Made by a program: the position numbers and the translations under genes
Notes under the pieces: model-generated
Told to the model about the DNA's origin: nothing
The model's input: only the letters and a program-made list of their open reading frames with translations
The model's database searches: none
Origin: Burkholderia singularis
GTDB lineage: Bacteria > Pseudomonadota > Gammaproteobacteria > Burkholderiales > Burkholderiaceae
Assembly (NCBI RefSeq): GCF_900176645.1
Contig: NZ_FXAN01000106.1
Coordinates: 85,869-149,868 of the forward strand
Direction: 5' to 3'
Length of the DNA stretch: 64,000 bases
Shown: positions 35,743-44,788 of the stretch, in pieces
Numbering within the stretch: the stretch's first letter is position 1
Layout: each line of letters begins with the position of its first letter

Positions 35743-36858
35743 TCACTCTCTCCATCGCAGACACTGTTGGCGCACTGTTTCGTTCAACGATTTTTCCTGC
35801 TTGAAAACCGTTCTCAACCATGTCGCATCGTTGACGCGCGCCTTCGCGAGCGCGCCGATCTCGTCGAGCGCCGCACGCGAGCCGAGCGCAGCGGCATGCG
35901 GCGCGATCCTGTCGAGCGTGTCGAGGATATCCTCCGCAATCGTTTGCCGTTCGCCTGTTTGCGGGTTGACGCAGGTGCCGTCGAGTCCGAATCGGCACGC
36001 TTCGAAACGGTTGAACGTATAGACGAGATAGTCGTCTTCGGAAAGCTTGAGCGGCCGGTCGAGCAGCAAATAGCGTGCGAGCGTTTGGATATAGCATGCG
36101 ATCGCAGCAGCGCGATCGACAGACAGCGGCGTGTCCATCACGCGAACTTCAATTGTTCCGTAACCGGGCTTCGGGCGGATGTCCCAGTAGAAATCCTTCA
36201 TGCTGTTGACGACGCCGGTGTTGACCATCTTCGTGAAGTATTCCTCGAAGTCGCTCCACGACAGCACGAAAGGCGCGCGGCCCGACAGCGGGAACGCGAA
36301 TACGGAATTCAGGCGTGCAGAATGAAAACCAGTGTCGACGTTCTGCACATACGGCGACGATGCCGACAGCGCGATGAAGTGCGGAATGAAACGTGACATC
36401 GAGTGCAGCAGGAACAGCGCGCTGTCGGCATCCGGGCAGCCGATGTGCACGTGCTGGCCGAACACCGTGAACTGTTTTGCGAGATAGCCGTACAGCTCGG
36501 AGATGTATTGAAAGCGCGGTGCATCGAAGATCTGCCGCTCGCTCCACTGCTGGAAAGCGTGCGTGCCGCCGCCGCACAGGCCGACGTTGAGCTGGTCGGC
36601 CGCGCTGACGAGCGTGTCGCGAATCGCGTACAGTTCGCTCAATGCCTGATCGTGCGACCGGCATACGTCGGTCGACAGTTCGATCATGCTTTCGGTGATC
36701 TCGGGCGTGATGTTGCCGGGAAACTTCGCATCCTTGATGAGCCGCATCAGATCAGACGACGCTTTCGTCAGATCGTAGTTGTGCGTGTTGACGATCTGGA
36801 TTTCAAGCTCGACGCCGAACGTGAACGGTTCGGAATTGACGAAGGTTTCGAGTGCCAT
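35743..36858 (-). CDS. ybdK: YbdK-type carboxylate-amine ligase (glutamate-cysteine ligase family 2)
   Basis: ATP-dependent ligase of 371 aa, the standard length for this family. It begins MALETFVNSEPFTFGVELEIQ, where GVELEIQ is the family signature, with FGQHVHIGCPDAD and GTIEVRVMDTP further on holding metal and substrate residues. In E. coli YbdK makes small amounts of gamma-glutamylcysteine in vitro; its true role is unsettled. Start at 36858, eight codons inside the open frame. It lies 42 bp after the antiporter gene. Confidence 0.93.
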   Translation of the reverse strand: MALETFVNSEPFTFGVELEIQIVNTHNYDLTKASSDLMRLIKDAKFPGNITPEITESMIELSTDVCRSHDQALSELYAIRDTLVSAADQLNVGLCGGGTHAFQQWSERQIFDAPRFQYISELYGYLAKQFTVFGQHVHIGCPDADSALFLLHSMSRFIPHFIALSASSPYVQNVDTGFHSARLNSVFAFPLSGRAPFVLSWSDFEEYFTKMVNTGVVNSMKDFYWDIRPKPGYGTIEVRVMDTPLSVDRAAAIACYIQTLARYLLLDRPLKLSEDDYLVYTFNRFEACRFGLDGTCVNPQTGERQTIAEDILDTLDRIAPHAAALGSRAALDEIGALAKARVNDATWLRTVFKQEKSLNETVRQQCLRWRE

Positions 36859-36900
36859 GACGAGTTCCGGATAACGAAGCAAAAAAACGCGCGGCGCGGA

Positions 36901-38115
36901 TCAATTGGCATCGCGCCGCTCGCCGACGGTCGACAAACTGCGATAGACGAAAAGCGGCCCCACCAGTTGCAGCACGACAATCGTGCACATGATGACCTCG
37001 CGCAGCAGCGGGTCGAAATTCGGGTAGAGCTGGTAAGTATCGTCGACGAGCAGGTACGCGAGCGCGGACATCGGCACGAGCGAAAAACCAAGCGCGACGC
37101 CCTGCTTGACGCCGAGTCCGCTTGGCTTGGCGAACGCGAGCACGCCGACGAGTTTCGCGACGAAGCGCGTGACGATCAGCGCGGCCGCAATGACGCCGCC
37201 CGTCACTACGTCGTGCCATTCGAACGACGTGAGCGTCAGCACGAACAGGATGACGGTCAGCAGCCAGCCGGCCGTGCCGAAATGCTCGGGCCAAAGCTGC
37301 GGCCGCGCTTCGAGATTCTTCACGATGATGCCGGCCAGCAGCAGTGTCAGCATGGTCGACAGTTTCAGCGCCTGAGCGACCGCGATCGCAAGCACGACGA
37401 GCCCGAACAGTGCCACGAACGAGTGCTCGTCGCGCATCGTCGACGTAACGTGCCTGAACAGGAAATTGCACGCGCGCGCAAACAGATACGCGACGATAAG
37501 CGAGCCGGCAAGCAAATAGATCGGCTGCAGGATCGTTGCGAACACATTGCCGTAGGCTTCCTGATGCAGCCAGCTCGTGACGAGTTTCGTCAGGACCACT
37601 GCATAAACGCTGTTCAGCGCCGACAGCGTGATAAGCCGCTGCGACACCTGCCCTTCCGCGCGCAGTTCCGTCTTCAACTGGATCACCATTGCGGGCGATG
37701 TCGAAATCGCGACCGCGGCGACCACGATCGCGATCATTCCGGGCACCTTGAGCAGCAACAACACCGCGAGCACGAGTACGAACGTAAGCGTGGCCTCCGC
37801 AAGGCTTGAAGCGATCAACCACGGATTACGGCGGATCCAGCGCAGATCGAGACGGCTGCCGAGTTCGAACAACAACAATCCGAGCGCGACATTGATGAGC
37901 AGCCGCAACGTGTCGTCGGTGCTCGCGTCGATCACACCGAAGCCGAATGAGCCGGCGATGAGTCCGATCACCGCATAACCGGTGATTCGCGGCAAGCGCC
38001 ACGCGCGATAGCAAAGCTCGCCACACAGGCCCGCCGCGAAAAGCGCGAAACCGGCCCAGAAAACCGCATCCGGGGCGAGCGGCCAATTGGGTAGAAACGA
38101 AAACGCTGACTTCAT
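36901..38115 (-). CDS. Cation:proton antiporter (CPA2, KefB-like membrane domain)
   Basis: Membrane protein of 404 aa with about twelve helices of the sodium/hydrogen exchanger fold (ITGYAVIGLIAGSFGFG and LGLLLFELGSRLDLRWIRRNPWL are typical of CPA2 carriers). It lacks the C-terminal TrkA-N nucleotide-binding domain of true KefB/KefC, so it is probably a plain Na+/H+ or K+/H+ exchanger. The ATG at 38115 has GGAGAAG upstream; the frame is open 41 codons further without support. Confidence 0.88.
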   Translation of the reverse strand: MKSAFSFLPNWPLAPDAVFWAGFALFAAGLCGELCYRAWRLPRITGYAVIGLIAGSFGFGVIDASTDDTLRLLINVALGLLLFELGSRLDLRWIRRNPWLIASSLAEATLTFVLVLAVLLLLKVPGMIAIVVAAVAISTSPAMVIQLKTELRAEGQVSQRLITLSALNSVYAVVLTKLVTSWLHQEAYGNVFATILQPIYLLAGSLIVAYLFARACNFLFRHVTSTMRDEHSFVALFGLVVLAIAVAQALKLSTMLTLLLAGIIVKNLEARPQLWPEHFGTAGWLLTVILFVLTLTSFEWHDVVTGGVIAAALIVTRFVAKLVGVLAFAKPSGLGVKQGVALGFSLVPMSALAYLLVDDTYQLYPNFDPLLREVIMCTIVVLQLVGPLFVYRSLSTVGERRDAN

Positions 38116-38800
38116 CGTGGTGACTTCTCCTTTGGAAGGCAACCTCCTCCGGCGACGCGGATCGAGCGAGTCGAGCGAATGATGCGCGCTGAATGCGGTT
38201 GCCCGGTTGTTCGTTGTTCCGGATGACCGGCAGGACATGGGGTAAGCCCGCGCCGCCGATAGCAGCGTGATGCTCAGTCGGGCCTTGACCGATCTGGGGT
38301 CGGCCTGGCGTGTGTGAATGGAAAGCGCGCTCGACTATCAGATTCGGATTCGCGCCGACCGTTCCGTTGATGCAAGCGTGGCAAAACGCCATGACCTGCG
38401 TGAAGGTGACCGATTGTGCCACAGCTGTTGCGGTCCGGTCCGGATTTGGTGCAGCCGGCCAGGCGCGCAAGCAGTGGATGTCTTAAGGGTTGTGGTTTAC
38501 CTGTATATATATGTAGTAGAAGTTAACAAACCACGCAAATTTCTGTGGATAACCCAGGTTTACATAAGCAGATCATCGGCTTGCATCTCGTATAACCGAC
38601 TGTGCAGCCTGTTTGCCCGCACAGTGTTTCGATGAACAACTTTTCGGTTTCTGTGCGGTTCTGCCAAGTTACCCCGTTTACGTCCACATTGATTGCACAG
38701 CAATCGAGTATTTATTTCACTGGGTTATTCACATGAATGGGTGGATAACTCGATTGCCTACCTGTGTGCGGCCCAGGTGACGGTGATCAAACGGCCGTGC
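38116..38800. other. oriC: Gene-free gap with clustered DnaA boxes: candidate chromosomal origin
   Basis: 685 bp with no credible gene. It contains perfect DnaA boxes TTATCCACA (minus strand, 38544-38552) and TTATTCACA (38725-38733), an 8-of-9 box on the minus strand (38740-38748) and a 7-of-9 box (38491-38499). An AT-rich block with TATATATAT lies at 38501-38545 and could be the unwinding element. Genes run mostly leftward to its left and mostly rightward to its right. Origin activity is inferred, not shown. Confidence 0.55.
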
Positions 38801-40750
38801 CTATAACCGCCCGTGCCGCAATGCGCGGAGCAGGAAGCGGGCCGGATCGATAGCCTCGGCGAGTTCGCGCTCGAGCGGCCACGGTTCCCCTTCGATTTGC
38901 GAAGCGATCAATTCCGCGCCTAAGGCTGCCCAGACGAGCCCGCGCGAGCCGTAGCCGAAAGCGCCATACAAGCCCGTGGCGCGCGGCACGTCGCGAAGTT
39001 GCGCGCCTGTCAGTGCGGCGGCATTCAGGCCGGCCGCAGCCTCGTCGGCAAGCTCGCCGATGAGCGGCAGCCGGTCGCTAGCAACGCAGCGAAAGCCGAC
39101 GCGGCCGGCGAGCTTGCCGGGTGCGGTGGCCGTGGAGAAGGCCGGCAGCAATCGTTGGAGCCGTGCCAGGTTGTCGCGGTGGCTTGCGTCGTTTGTGGCG
39201 AGGTCTGCGTTGTCGGGTTCGTATGTCGCGCCCGTGAGCGTCGTGCCATTGGCCAGTGGCACGACATAGCCGTCGCCGATCACGGGTACCGGCACGGCGG
39301 GCGCGATGCCTGCCGGCAGCAGCGTGAGCTGGCCGCGCACGCGTTGCGTCGGCGCATGCCGAACGCCGGCGACGCGGGCGGCGTCGCCGGCGTTCGCGAC
39401 GATTGCGACGCTCGCCTGTGCGAGGGCCGCACCGGCCGTGTCGAGTGCGTGCCAGCGACCATCCGCGCTTTGCTGAAGCCGCGCCACATCAGCGCAGACG
39501 ACTCGCGCTTGCGCCGCAGCGCATTGCGCGATGGCAAGCGCTGCCGGGTCGACCGAGCCGCCTTGCGGGAAAAACCAGCCGCCATGATCGACGCGCGTTT
39601 GCAATAGCGTTTGCGCACTGTCGTGCGACAACGCCGATGCGAGTTCGCTTGGCACATCGAGCGCGGCGAGGCTGTTGCACATCCGCTCGTATTCGTCGGC
39701 CGACGACGCAAGCTGTACGAGCCCGCTTCGGCTGCGGGCGAACGTATGGCCCGCGCATTCGAGCGCGCGCCAGCGCGTGAGTGCGTAGAAGAAGCCCGCG
39801 CGCGACAGACGGGCCGCGAGGTTGTCATCTCGCGCGATCATCGGGTGGAATACGCCGGCGGGATTGCCGGATGCTTCGCTGGCGAGCGAGGCGTGCCGCT
39901 CGATGAGCGTCACGCGCCAGCCGCGTGCGGCGAGCCGCTCGGCAATCGCGCAACCGGCAAGCCCGGCGCCGATCACGAGCGCATCGCGTGTGCCGGTGGC
40001 GAATGCGCGTGGGGGCTCGTGACGGCGCACGCGCCAGCGCGGCGCGAATTCGCCGACGAGCATCTCGCGTTTGCTGGCGAAGCCCGCGACTTTCCGGCAC
40101 GCGAAGCCTGCTTCGTCGAGTGCACGCCTGACGGCGCTCGAGCTTGTATAGGTGGCGAACGTCGCGCGCTCGTCGGCGAGCCGCGCCAGCGATTTGAAGA
40201 TGCTGGCTGACCATAAATCCGCGTTTTTTGACGGTGCAAAGCCATCGAGATAAAACGCATCCGCACGTAGCACGAGCGACGGAAGCATGTCGAGCGCGTC
40301 GCCGAACGCGAGCGTGAGCGTAACGCGGCCATCGTCGAATTCGAGCCGATGCAGGCCCGGCGTAAGTACGGGCCACGCGCTCGCGAGTGCGTCGGCGAGC
40401 AGTGCAGTGGTTGTATGCGCAACGATATGCGCAGCGGCGCGCCGAAGATCGTCGCGCGTGAATGGATGCTTCTCGACCGATACGAAGTGAAGACGCTCGC
40501 AGCGTGACGGATCGTCGCGCCACGCGGCCCAGGTCGCGAGAAAATTGCATCCGATGCCGAAACCTGTCTCGACGATGGTGAAAGTTTGCCGGCCGCGCCA
40601 ACGTTGAGGCAGGCCGTTGCCGCGCAGAAATACGTGGTCGGCCTGCGCGAGCGCGCCGGCCGCGCTGTGATAGATGTCGCCGTACCGCGGTGAAACGATG
40701 GTGCCGTCTTCGCGGACGACGAGCGTAGCGGGAACGATTCGGTCTGGCAT
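38801..40750 (-). CDS. mnmC: Bifunctional tRNA mnm5s2U biosynthesis enzyme MnmC
   Basis: Two-domain enzyme of 649 aa finishing the wobble-uridine modification begun by MnmEG. The N-terminal half is the methyltransferase domain (VETGFGIGCNFLATW SAM loop; FYLDGFAPSKNADLWS signature) and the C-terminal half, from about residue 250, is the FAD-dependent oxidase (DALVIGAGLAGCAIAERLA). Start at 40750 gives the standard MPDRIVPATL N-terminus; the open frame above is unsupported. It is transcribed away from HU. Confidence 0.95.
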   Translation of the reverse strand: MPDRIVPATLVVREDGTIVSPRYGDIYHSAAGALAQADHVFLRGNGLPQRWRGRQTFTIVETGFGIGCNFLATWAAWRDDPSRCERLHFVSVEKHPFTRDDLRRAAAHIVAHTTTALLADALASAWPVLTPGLHRLEFDDGRVTLTLAFGDALDMLPSLVLRADAFYLDGFAPSKNADLWSASIFKSLARLADERATFATYTSSSAVRRALDEAGFACRKVAGFASKREMLVGEFAPRWRVRRHEPPRAFATGTRDALVIGAGLAGCAIAERLAARGWRVTLIERHASLASEASGNPAGVFHPMIARDDNLAARLSRAGFFYALTRWRALECAGHTFARSRSGLVQLASSADEYERMCNSLAALDVPSELASALSHDSAQTLLQTRVDHGGWFFPQGGSVDPAALAIAQCAAAQARVVCADVARLQQSADGRWHALDTAGAALAQASVAIVANAGDAARVAGVRHAPTQRVRGQLTLLPAGIAPAVPVPVIGDGYVVPLANGTTLTGATYEPDNADLATNDASHRDNLARLQRLLPAFSTATAPGKLAGRVGFRCVASDRLPLIGELADEAAAGLNAAALTGAQLRDVPRATGLYGAFGYGSRGLVWAALGAELIASQIEGEPWPLERELAEAIDPARFLLRALRHGRL

Positions 40751-41059
40751 GCGAAACAAATGGAAAGCGCAAGGCGCGCAAAGCCTTGTCCCGCCTGGCG
40801 TTGGCAAAAACCAACGGGGCGGCGCGCAGGCCGAGGACGACCCGCGGCAAAGCCGGCTTGCGCAGTTCGAAAACCGCGCGGCGCGCGGCGTGTACGTCAA
40901 AATTTACTCGAAATTCTTTGAAACCCTTGTCGTTATTGGGTTTGCGCTGCGCTATCATAGCAAGCGCCGTATCGCGGAGCGGCCGAAAGGCCCGCCCGGC
41001 GGTGCGTTGCGCGGCGCAGTACTTCTGCGCTGTGCCGTTGCCACACGCTGTAGACGGTG

Positions 41060-41087
41060 TAGACGGCACGGTTCGCGCACGTATAAT
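41060..41087 (+). promoter_or_regulatory. Probable promoter of the HU gene
   Basis: TAGACG (41060-41065), 16 bases, then a perfect TATAAT (41082-41087), about 48 bp before the HU start. The -35 lies in a direct repeat GTAGACGG-T-GTAGACGG. The rest of the 385-bp divergent gap (40751-41135) shows no gene. Confidence 0.6.
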
Positions 41088-41135
41088 CGGCGCGTTCGCG
41101 CTGTACGTGTCAACCCAACCTGGAAAGGAACCTTA

Positions 41136-41414
41136 ATGAACAAACAGGAACTGATCGACGCCGTCGCCGCCCAAACGGGCGCCAGCAAGGCTCAAACCGG
41201 CGAAACGCTGGACACGCTCCTCGAAGTGATCAAGAAAGCTGTGTCGAAAGGCGACGCAGTTCAACTGATCGGCTTCGGCAGCTTCGGTTCGGGCAAGCGC
41301 GCTGCGCGTACTGGCCGCAATCCCAAGACGGGCGAAACCATCAAGATCCCGGCAGCCAAGACGGTCAAGTTCACGGCTGGCAAGGCGTTCAAGGACGCGG
41401 TGAACAAGCGCTGA
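41136..41414 (+). CDS. hup: DNA-binding protein HU
   Basis: Nucleoid protein of 92 aa. The sequence MNKQELIDAVAAQTGASKAQ and the arm motif GRNPKTGETIKIPAAK (about 60-75), which wraps the DNA minor groove and carries the intercalating proline, identify HU. AAAGGA precedes the ATG; an open extension upstream is noise. A strong terminator follows 22 bp after the stop. Confidence 0.97.
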   Translation: MNKQELIDAVAAQTGASKAQTGETLDTLLEVIKKAVSKGDAVQLIGFGSFGSGKRAARTGRNPKTGETIKIPAAKTVKFTAGKAFKDAVNKR

Positions 41415-41435
41415 GACGAGCTGTTCGCGAACGAG

Positions 41436-41465
41436 AACCCGCTGTAATCAGCGGGTTTTTCTTTT
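41436..41465 (+). terminator. Intrinsic terminator of the HU gene
   Basis: Nine-bp stem AACCCGCTG-TAAT-CAGCGGGTT followed by a run of T with one C. Strong Rho-independent form, directly after hup, and separates it from the convergent COG0523 gene. Confidence 0.92.
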
Positions 41466-41517
41466 GGGATGCAGCTTTTTTGCTACGCTGCCTGCGCATT
41501 TTTTCAATCTTTGACGA

Positions 41518-42831
41518 TCAGTGCCGATGCACGATTTCAGCATCGTGGCCGTGATCGTCGTCGTGATCATGATGGTCATGATCATCATGGTCGTCGATGT
41601 CCCATGCAGGGAATGGATCGGTATAGGCCGCCCATGCCTGCTCGCCCGCCGCATATTCGGCATCGGTCAGCAGGCATGCGTCGAACTTCGCACGCCATGC
41701 GGCCGCGTCGATTCCCACGCCGATCAGCACGAGTTCCTGCCGACGATCGCCGATCGACGTGTCGGCAAGATCGCCGTGCCAGTCGGCGACAATCTCGTCG
41801 TACAGTTCGTCGCCCGCCTCCGGCCATTCGGCACGATCCTGCGCAGCCCACCAGTGCCCGGCCGGACCGTGCCGGCATACGCCGCCCGCCTGCGACAGCG
41901 AGCCGGCAAGGTCATTGCGTGTCGCAAGCCAAAAAAAGCCTTTGCTGCGCAGCACGCCGTTCCAGGTTTCATGCAGCAACGCCCAGAACCGCTGCGGGTG
42001 GAACGGCCGGCGGGCACGATAGACGAAGTGGCCGATGCCGTATTCGTCGGCCTCGCTGTGCGCATGCGTATGGCCTTCGCTATCTTCGTGATCGCGATGT
42101 TCGAGCGACGTCAACCAGCCCGGCGCATTGGCGGCTGCCTCGAAGTCAAAGCGTCCGGTATCGATCATTTCCGTGAGCGGCACGTCGCCAAAGCGGCTGA
42201 CGACCTGCCGCGCGCGCGGATTGAGTCGCGCGAGAATGCGCTGCAGGCGCGCAAGCTCGTTAGCGTCGACGAGATCGGCCTTGTTGACGACGAGCACGTC
42301 GCAGAACTCGATCTGCTCGATCAACAACTCGACCAGCGTGCGGTCGTCGTCGTCGGTCGCGCCGAGGCCGCGTTCGGCGAGCCCGTCGTCGCGTGCGTAA
42401 TCACGCAGGAAGTTGAAGGCGTCAACGACGGTGACCATCGTGTCCAGGCGGGCGAGATCGGCGAGCGTCGAGCCGTCGTCGTCTACGAACGTGAATGTCT
42501 CGGCGATCGGCATCGGCTCGGCAATGCCGGTTGATTCGATCAGGATCGCGTCAAAGCGGTTTTCGGCTGCAAGGCGTCGGATTTCGACGAGCAGGTCGTC
42601 GCGCAGCGTGCAACAAATGCAGCCATTCGACATCTCAACGAGGCGCTCCTCGACGTGTGACAGCGCAGCGGCATCGCGCACGAGCGTGGCGTCGATGTTG
42701 ACGGCGGCGAGATCGTTGACGATCACGGCAACCTTGAGGCCGGCGCGATTCGCGAGGATGTGATTGAGCAACGTGGTCTTGCCGGCGCCGAGAAAGCCGG
42801 ACAGCACGGTGACGGGCAACGGCTGGTTCAT
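41518..42831 (-). CDS. COG0523 GTPase (CobW/ZNG1-type metallochaperone) with His-rich tail
   Basis: G3E-family GTPase of 437 aa. The P-loop SGFLGAGKTTLLN is at residues 11-23, the metal-binding CICC motif (CxCC) at 71-74 and the specificity motif VVNKADLV follows; the C-terminal CobW_C domain is present. The last 25 residues are His/Asp-rich, typical of zinc-handling members such as ZigA/YciC. The ATG at 42831 gives the standard MNQPLPVTVLSGFLG start. Likely delivers or guards zinc. No cobalamin genes nearby. Confidence 0.92.
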   Translation of the reverse strand: MNQPLPVTVLSGFLGAGKTTLLNHILANRAGLKVAVIVNDLAAVNIDATLVRDAAALSHVEERLVEMSNGCICCTLRDDLLVEIRRLAAENRFDAILIESTGIAEPMPIAETFTFVDDDGSTLADLARLDTMVTVVDAFNFLRDYARDDGLAERGLGATDDDDRTLVELLIEQIEFCDVLVVNKADLVDANELARLQRILARLNPRARQVVSRFGDVPLTEMIDTGRFDFEAAANAPGWLTSLEHRDHEDSEGHTHAHSEADEYGIGHFVYRARRPFHPQRFWALLHETWNGVLRSKGFFWLATRNDLAGSLSQAGGVCRHGPAGHWWAAQDRAEWPEAGDELYDEIVADWHGDLADTSIGDRRQELVLIGVGIDAAAWRAKFDACLLTDAEYAAGEQAWAAYTDPFPAWDIDDHDDHDHHDHDDDHGHDAEIVHRH

Positions 42832-43043
42832 TGCGGTGCGCACCCATGAAAAAGCGGAAAGCGAGCCGCCGCGCGCCATGAAAACGGGGCGGCACCGGCG
42901 CTGTGGCCGGCGCGCGCAAGCGGCGGGAAAAGCCGCATTGTGCATCAAATATTGATGGCTGGATTCGCGAGGCGGCGGTGGATTATGGCTTCGGCCTTGC
43001 CGATCGGATTGGCGTTCGCTCAGTTCGACTCGGTTTTGCCCAT

Positions 43044-43496
43044 TCAGCGCTGCGCTTGCTGCGAAGGGATCAGTTTCCACTGCGTCAGGATATCGAAGAT
43101 CTGCTTCGCATACTTGTCGCGCAGCGACGGGGTCTCGGAGTGGTATGCACCGACCGCCTGCCACGTATTGCCGTACTTATTCATCATGCGGCGCAGATGC
43201 CACGCGGCAATATAGACATTCTTGCACGGCTCCATCAGCGTGTCTTTCGTGATTCCGTAGCGGGACAACACCGGCAGATGGACCGAGTTGATCTGCATGA
43301 TGCCGTAGTCGATCGAACCGTTCGTATTTTTGTTGAGCGCGTCCGGGCGGTTGTGTGACTCTTGCCAAGCGATCGCGCGCAGGATCAGTGGGTTGACTTG
43401 GTGGTATCGCGCGGCGCTGTCGTAGCAATCGGCATAAGCCGGCGCGCTGACGAGCCATGCGCCGAACAAGAATACCGAGGCTAGGAGCGGTCGCAT
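43044..43496 (-). CDS. Lytic transglycosylase (IagB/Slt-like), secreted
   Basis: Small periplasmic peptidoglycan-cleaving enzyme of 150 aa. Signal peptide about residues 1-22, ending APAYA, then DCYDSAARYHQVNPLILRAIAWQESHNRP with the catalytic Glu in WQES and GSIDYGIMQIN. The short single-domain form is the IagB/VirB1 type often tied to secretion machines; the type II secretion locus starts 1.3 kb away. The direct repeat CCAACTAG at 43540-43547 and 43551-43558 lies upstream. Confidence 0.9.
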   Translation of the reverse strand: MRPLLASVFLFGAWLVSAPAYADCYDSAARYHQVNPLILRAIAWQESHNRPDALNKNTNGSIDYGIMQINSVHLPVLSRYGITKDTLMEPCKNVYIAAWHLRRMMNKYGNTWQAVGAYHSETPSLRDKYAKQIFDILTQWKLIPSQQAQR

Positions 43497-44788
43497 CGTT
43501 ATCGAAAAATAAGAGTTCGGGAAAAGAGGCTAAAAAGAGCCAACTAGTATCCAACTAGGGGGCTATTTGCTTTTTCCTGGCAAGGGCGAAGCGTTTTCGG
43601 ATCGTATCATACCTGCCGCCCGGCGGGCTGCCTGCCGTTTGTTCGGGGGGCGGAAATTTTTTCGCATATTTTGAAAAAATTTCATTTGCCGATTTAAACG
43701 AGGATTAACTTTAGGTATTGGTAAATGGGTGTGAATTCACTCGATTTTATTTGGATTAAATTTTTTGGTATTGGATAATTTTTGTATTAATTTAAAATGG
43801 ATTTTTAATGGATTTAGCGTAATCTGATTGGTCATTTTTAAATATAAAAGGGTGATTTTTCGTCATGTTTTTCCATCGCTTGGGCAGTAATATTGATGTG
43901 CCTGTAAAAAGGTGTGGAAGCAAGATATAGCGGATTTGCAGGGCCAGACGGATTGATGCGGGGATGGTGCGCGATCAGGATTTTTGACAAGGCGGAATGA
44001 ATTCCATGCCTGTCATGATTGGTGAATTTGTCAATGGAATGCATTGTGGGTCACAGGATAATTAAAGGATTTTGGCGAAGTAATCCACAGGCCCATCTGG
44101 TTTGACTTGGATACGAAAAGCCATTGCCGAGAGATGGTGATTTCGAGAGGCGGAAATTTTGCCGGCAGCGGTTGGAACAATCAAAAAGCCAATTGGCTCT
44201 TCAAGAAGACAGGCGATTCGCACTGGATTTGTTGCTCATGGGAAGGAACCGGCGCCACACCGTCATGGCTGCGGAGTGGCCGTGCAGGGATATTGTCTGC
44301 GTCAACAATACCAATGCGGGCTGCGAACCGGCTTTCTTTCAAAAAGAATATGTATTATTTACATATTTATTGTCGCGACGGAAATGAGGGGTGGGAAAAC
44401 CCGCACGCGGTTTTCGCCCGGCATCCTGCTGGCGGCCCGTATCATATCCGCACAACGGGTTGCGTCGATGTGACAAGCAGCCGTGCGGCCTGTAACCGCC
44501 CGTGCCGTTGTTGGTTCGGACTGCTATCAGGCCGGTTGCGCCGCAGTTGCGAGACGGCCTTGCCGCGGGCTACTTGCCTGTTCGGTTCGAGCTTCGTATG
44601 CGGTCCGGCAAGAAACCTTACATTTTCCATGCGGAGCGTGCTCCCGATTGTTTTTATGGCATAAGTGAGACAGCCCTCAGTCGAATGTGATATTTCGGAC
44701 ATGAAAAACTGCTAATGTCTGCTCTTTTGATATCGACCTTATGTAATACCGTCGGACACGGCCGCCGCCGGCATTGATCCATCACTCC
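43497..44788. other. 1.3-kb gene-free region with a strongly AT-rich core upstream of gspD
   Basis: No convincing gene. By hand count 46 of 180 bases at 43681-43860 are G or C (26%), against well over 60% around it. Small open frames at 43838-44044 (minus) and 44107-44664 (plus) lack good ribosome-binding sites and look like no family I know. The core has repeats such as AATGGATTT twice within 20 bp and GGTATTGG twice. It may be a remnant of imported DNA or a silencer-bound control region for the gsp operon; the gspD promoter should lie at its right end. Confidence 0.65.

Noticed and set aside
43838..44044. A 68-codon open frame on the minus strand in the AT-rich gap
   Set aside because: No good ribosome-binding site, no family likeness, low-complexity surroundings.
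44457..44620. GC-rich structured stretch considered as a tRNA or small RNA
   Set aside because: No cloverleaf with T-loop GTTCRA and anticodon stem could be placed.
44107..44664. A 185-codon open frame before gspD
   Set aside because: Cysteine/arginine-rich composition typical of noncoding frames, no Shine-Dalgarno, not recognised; left as unassigned.
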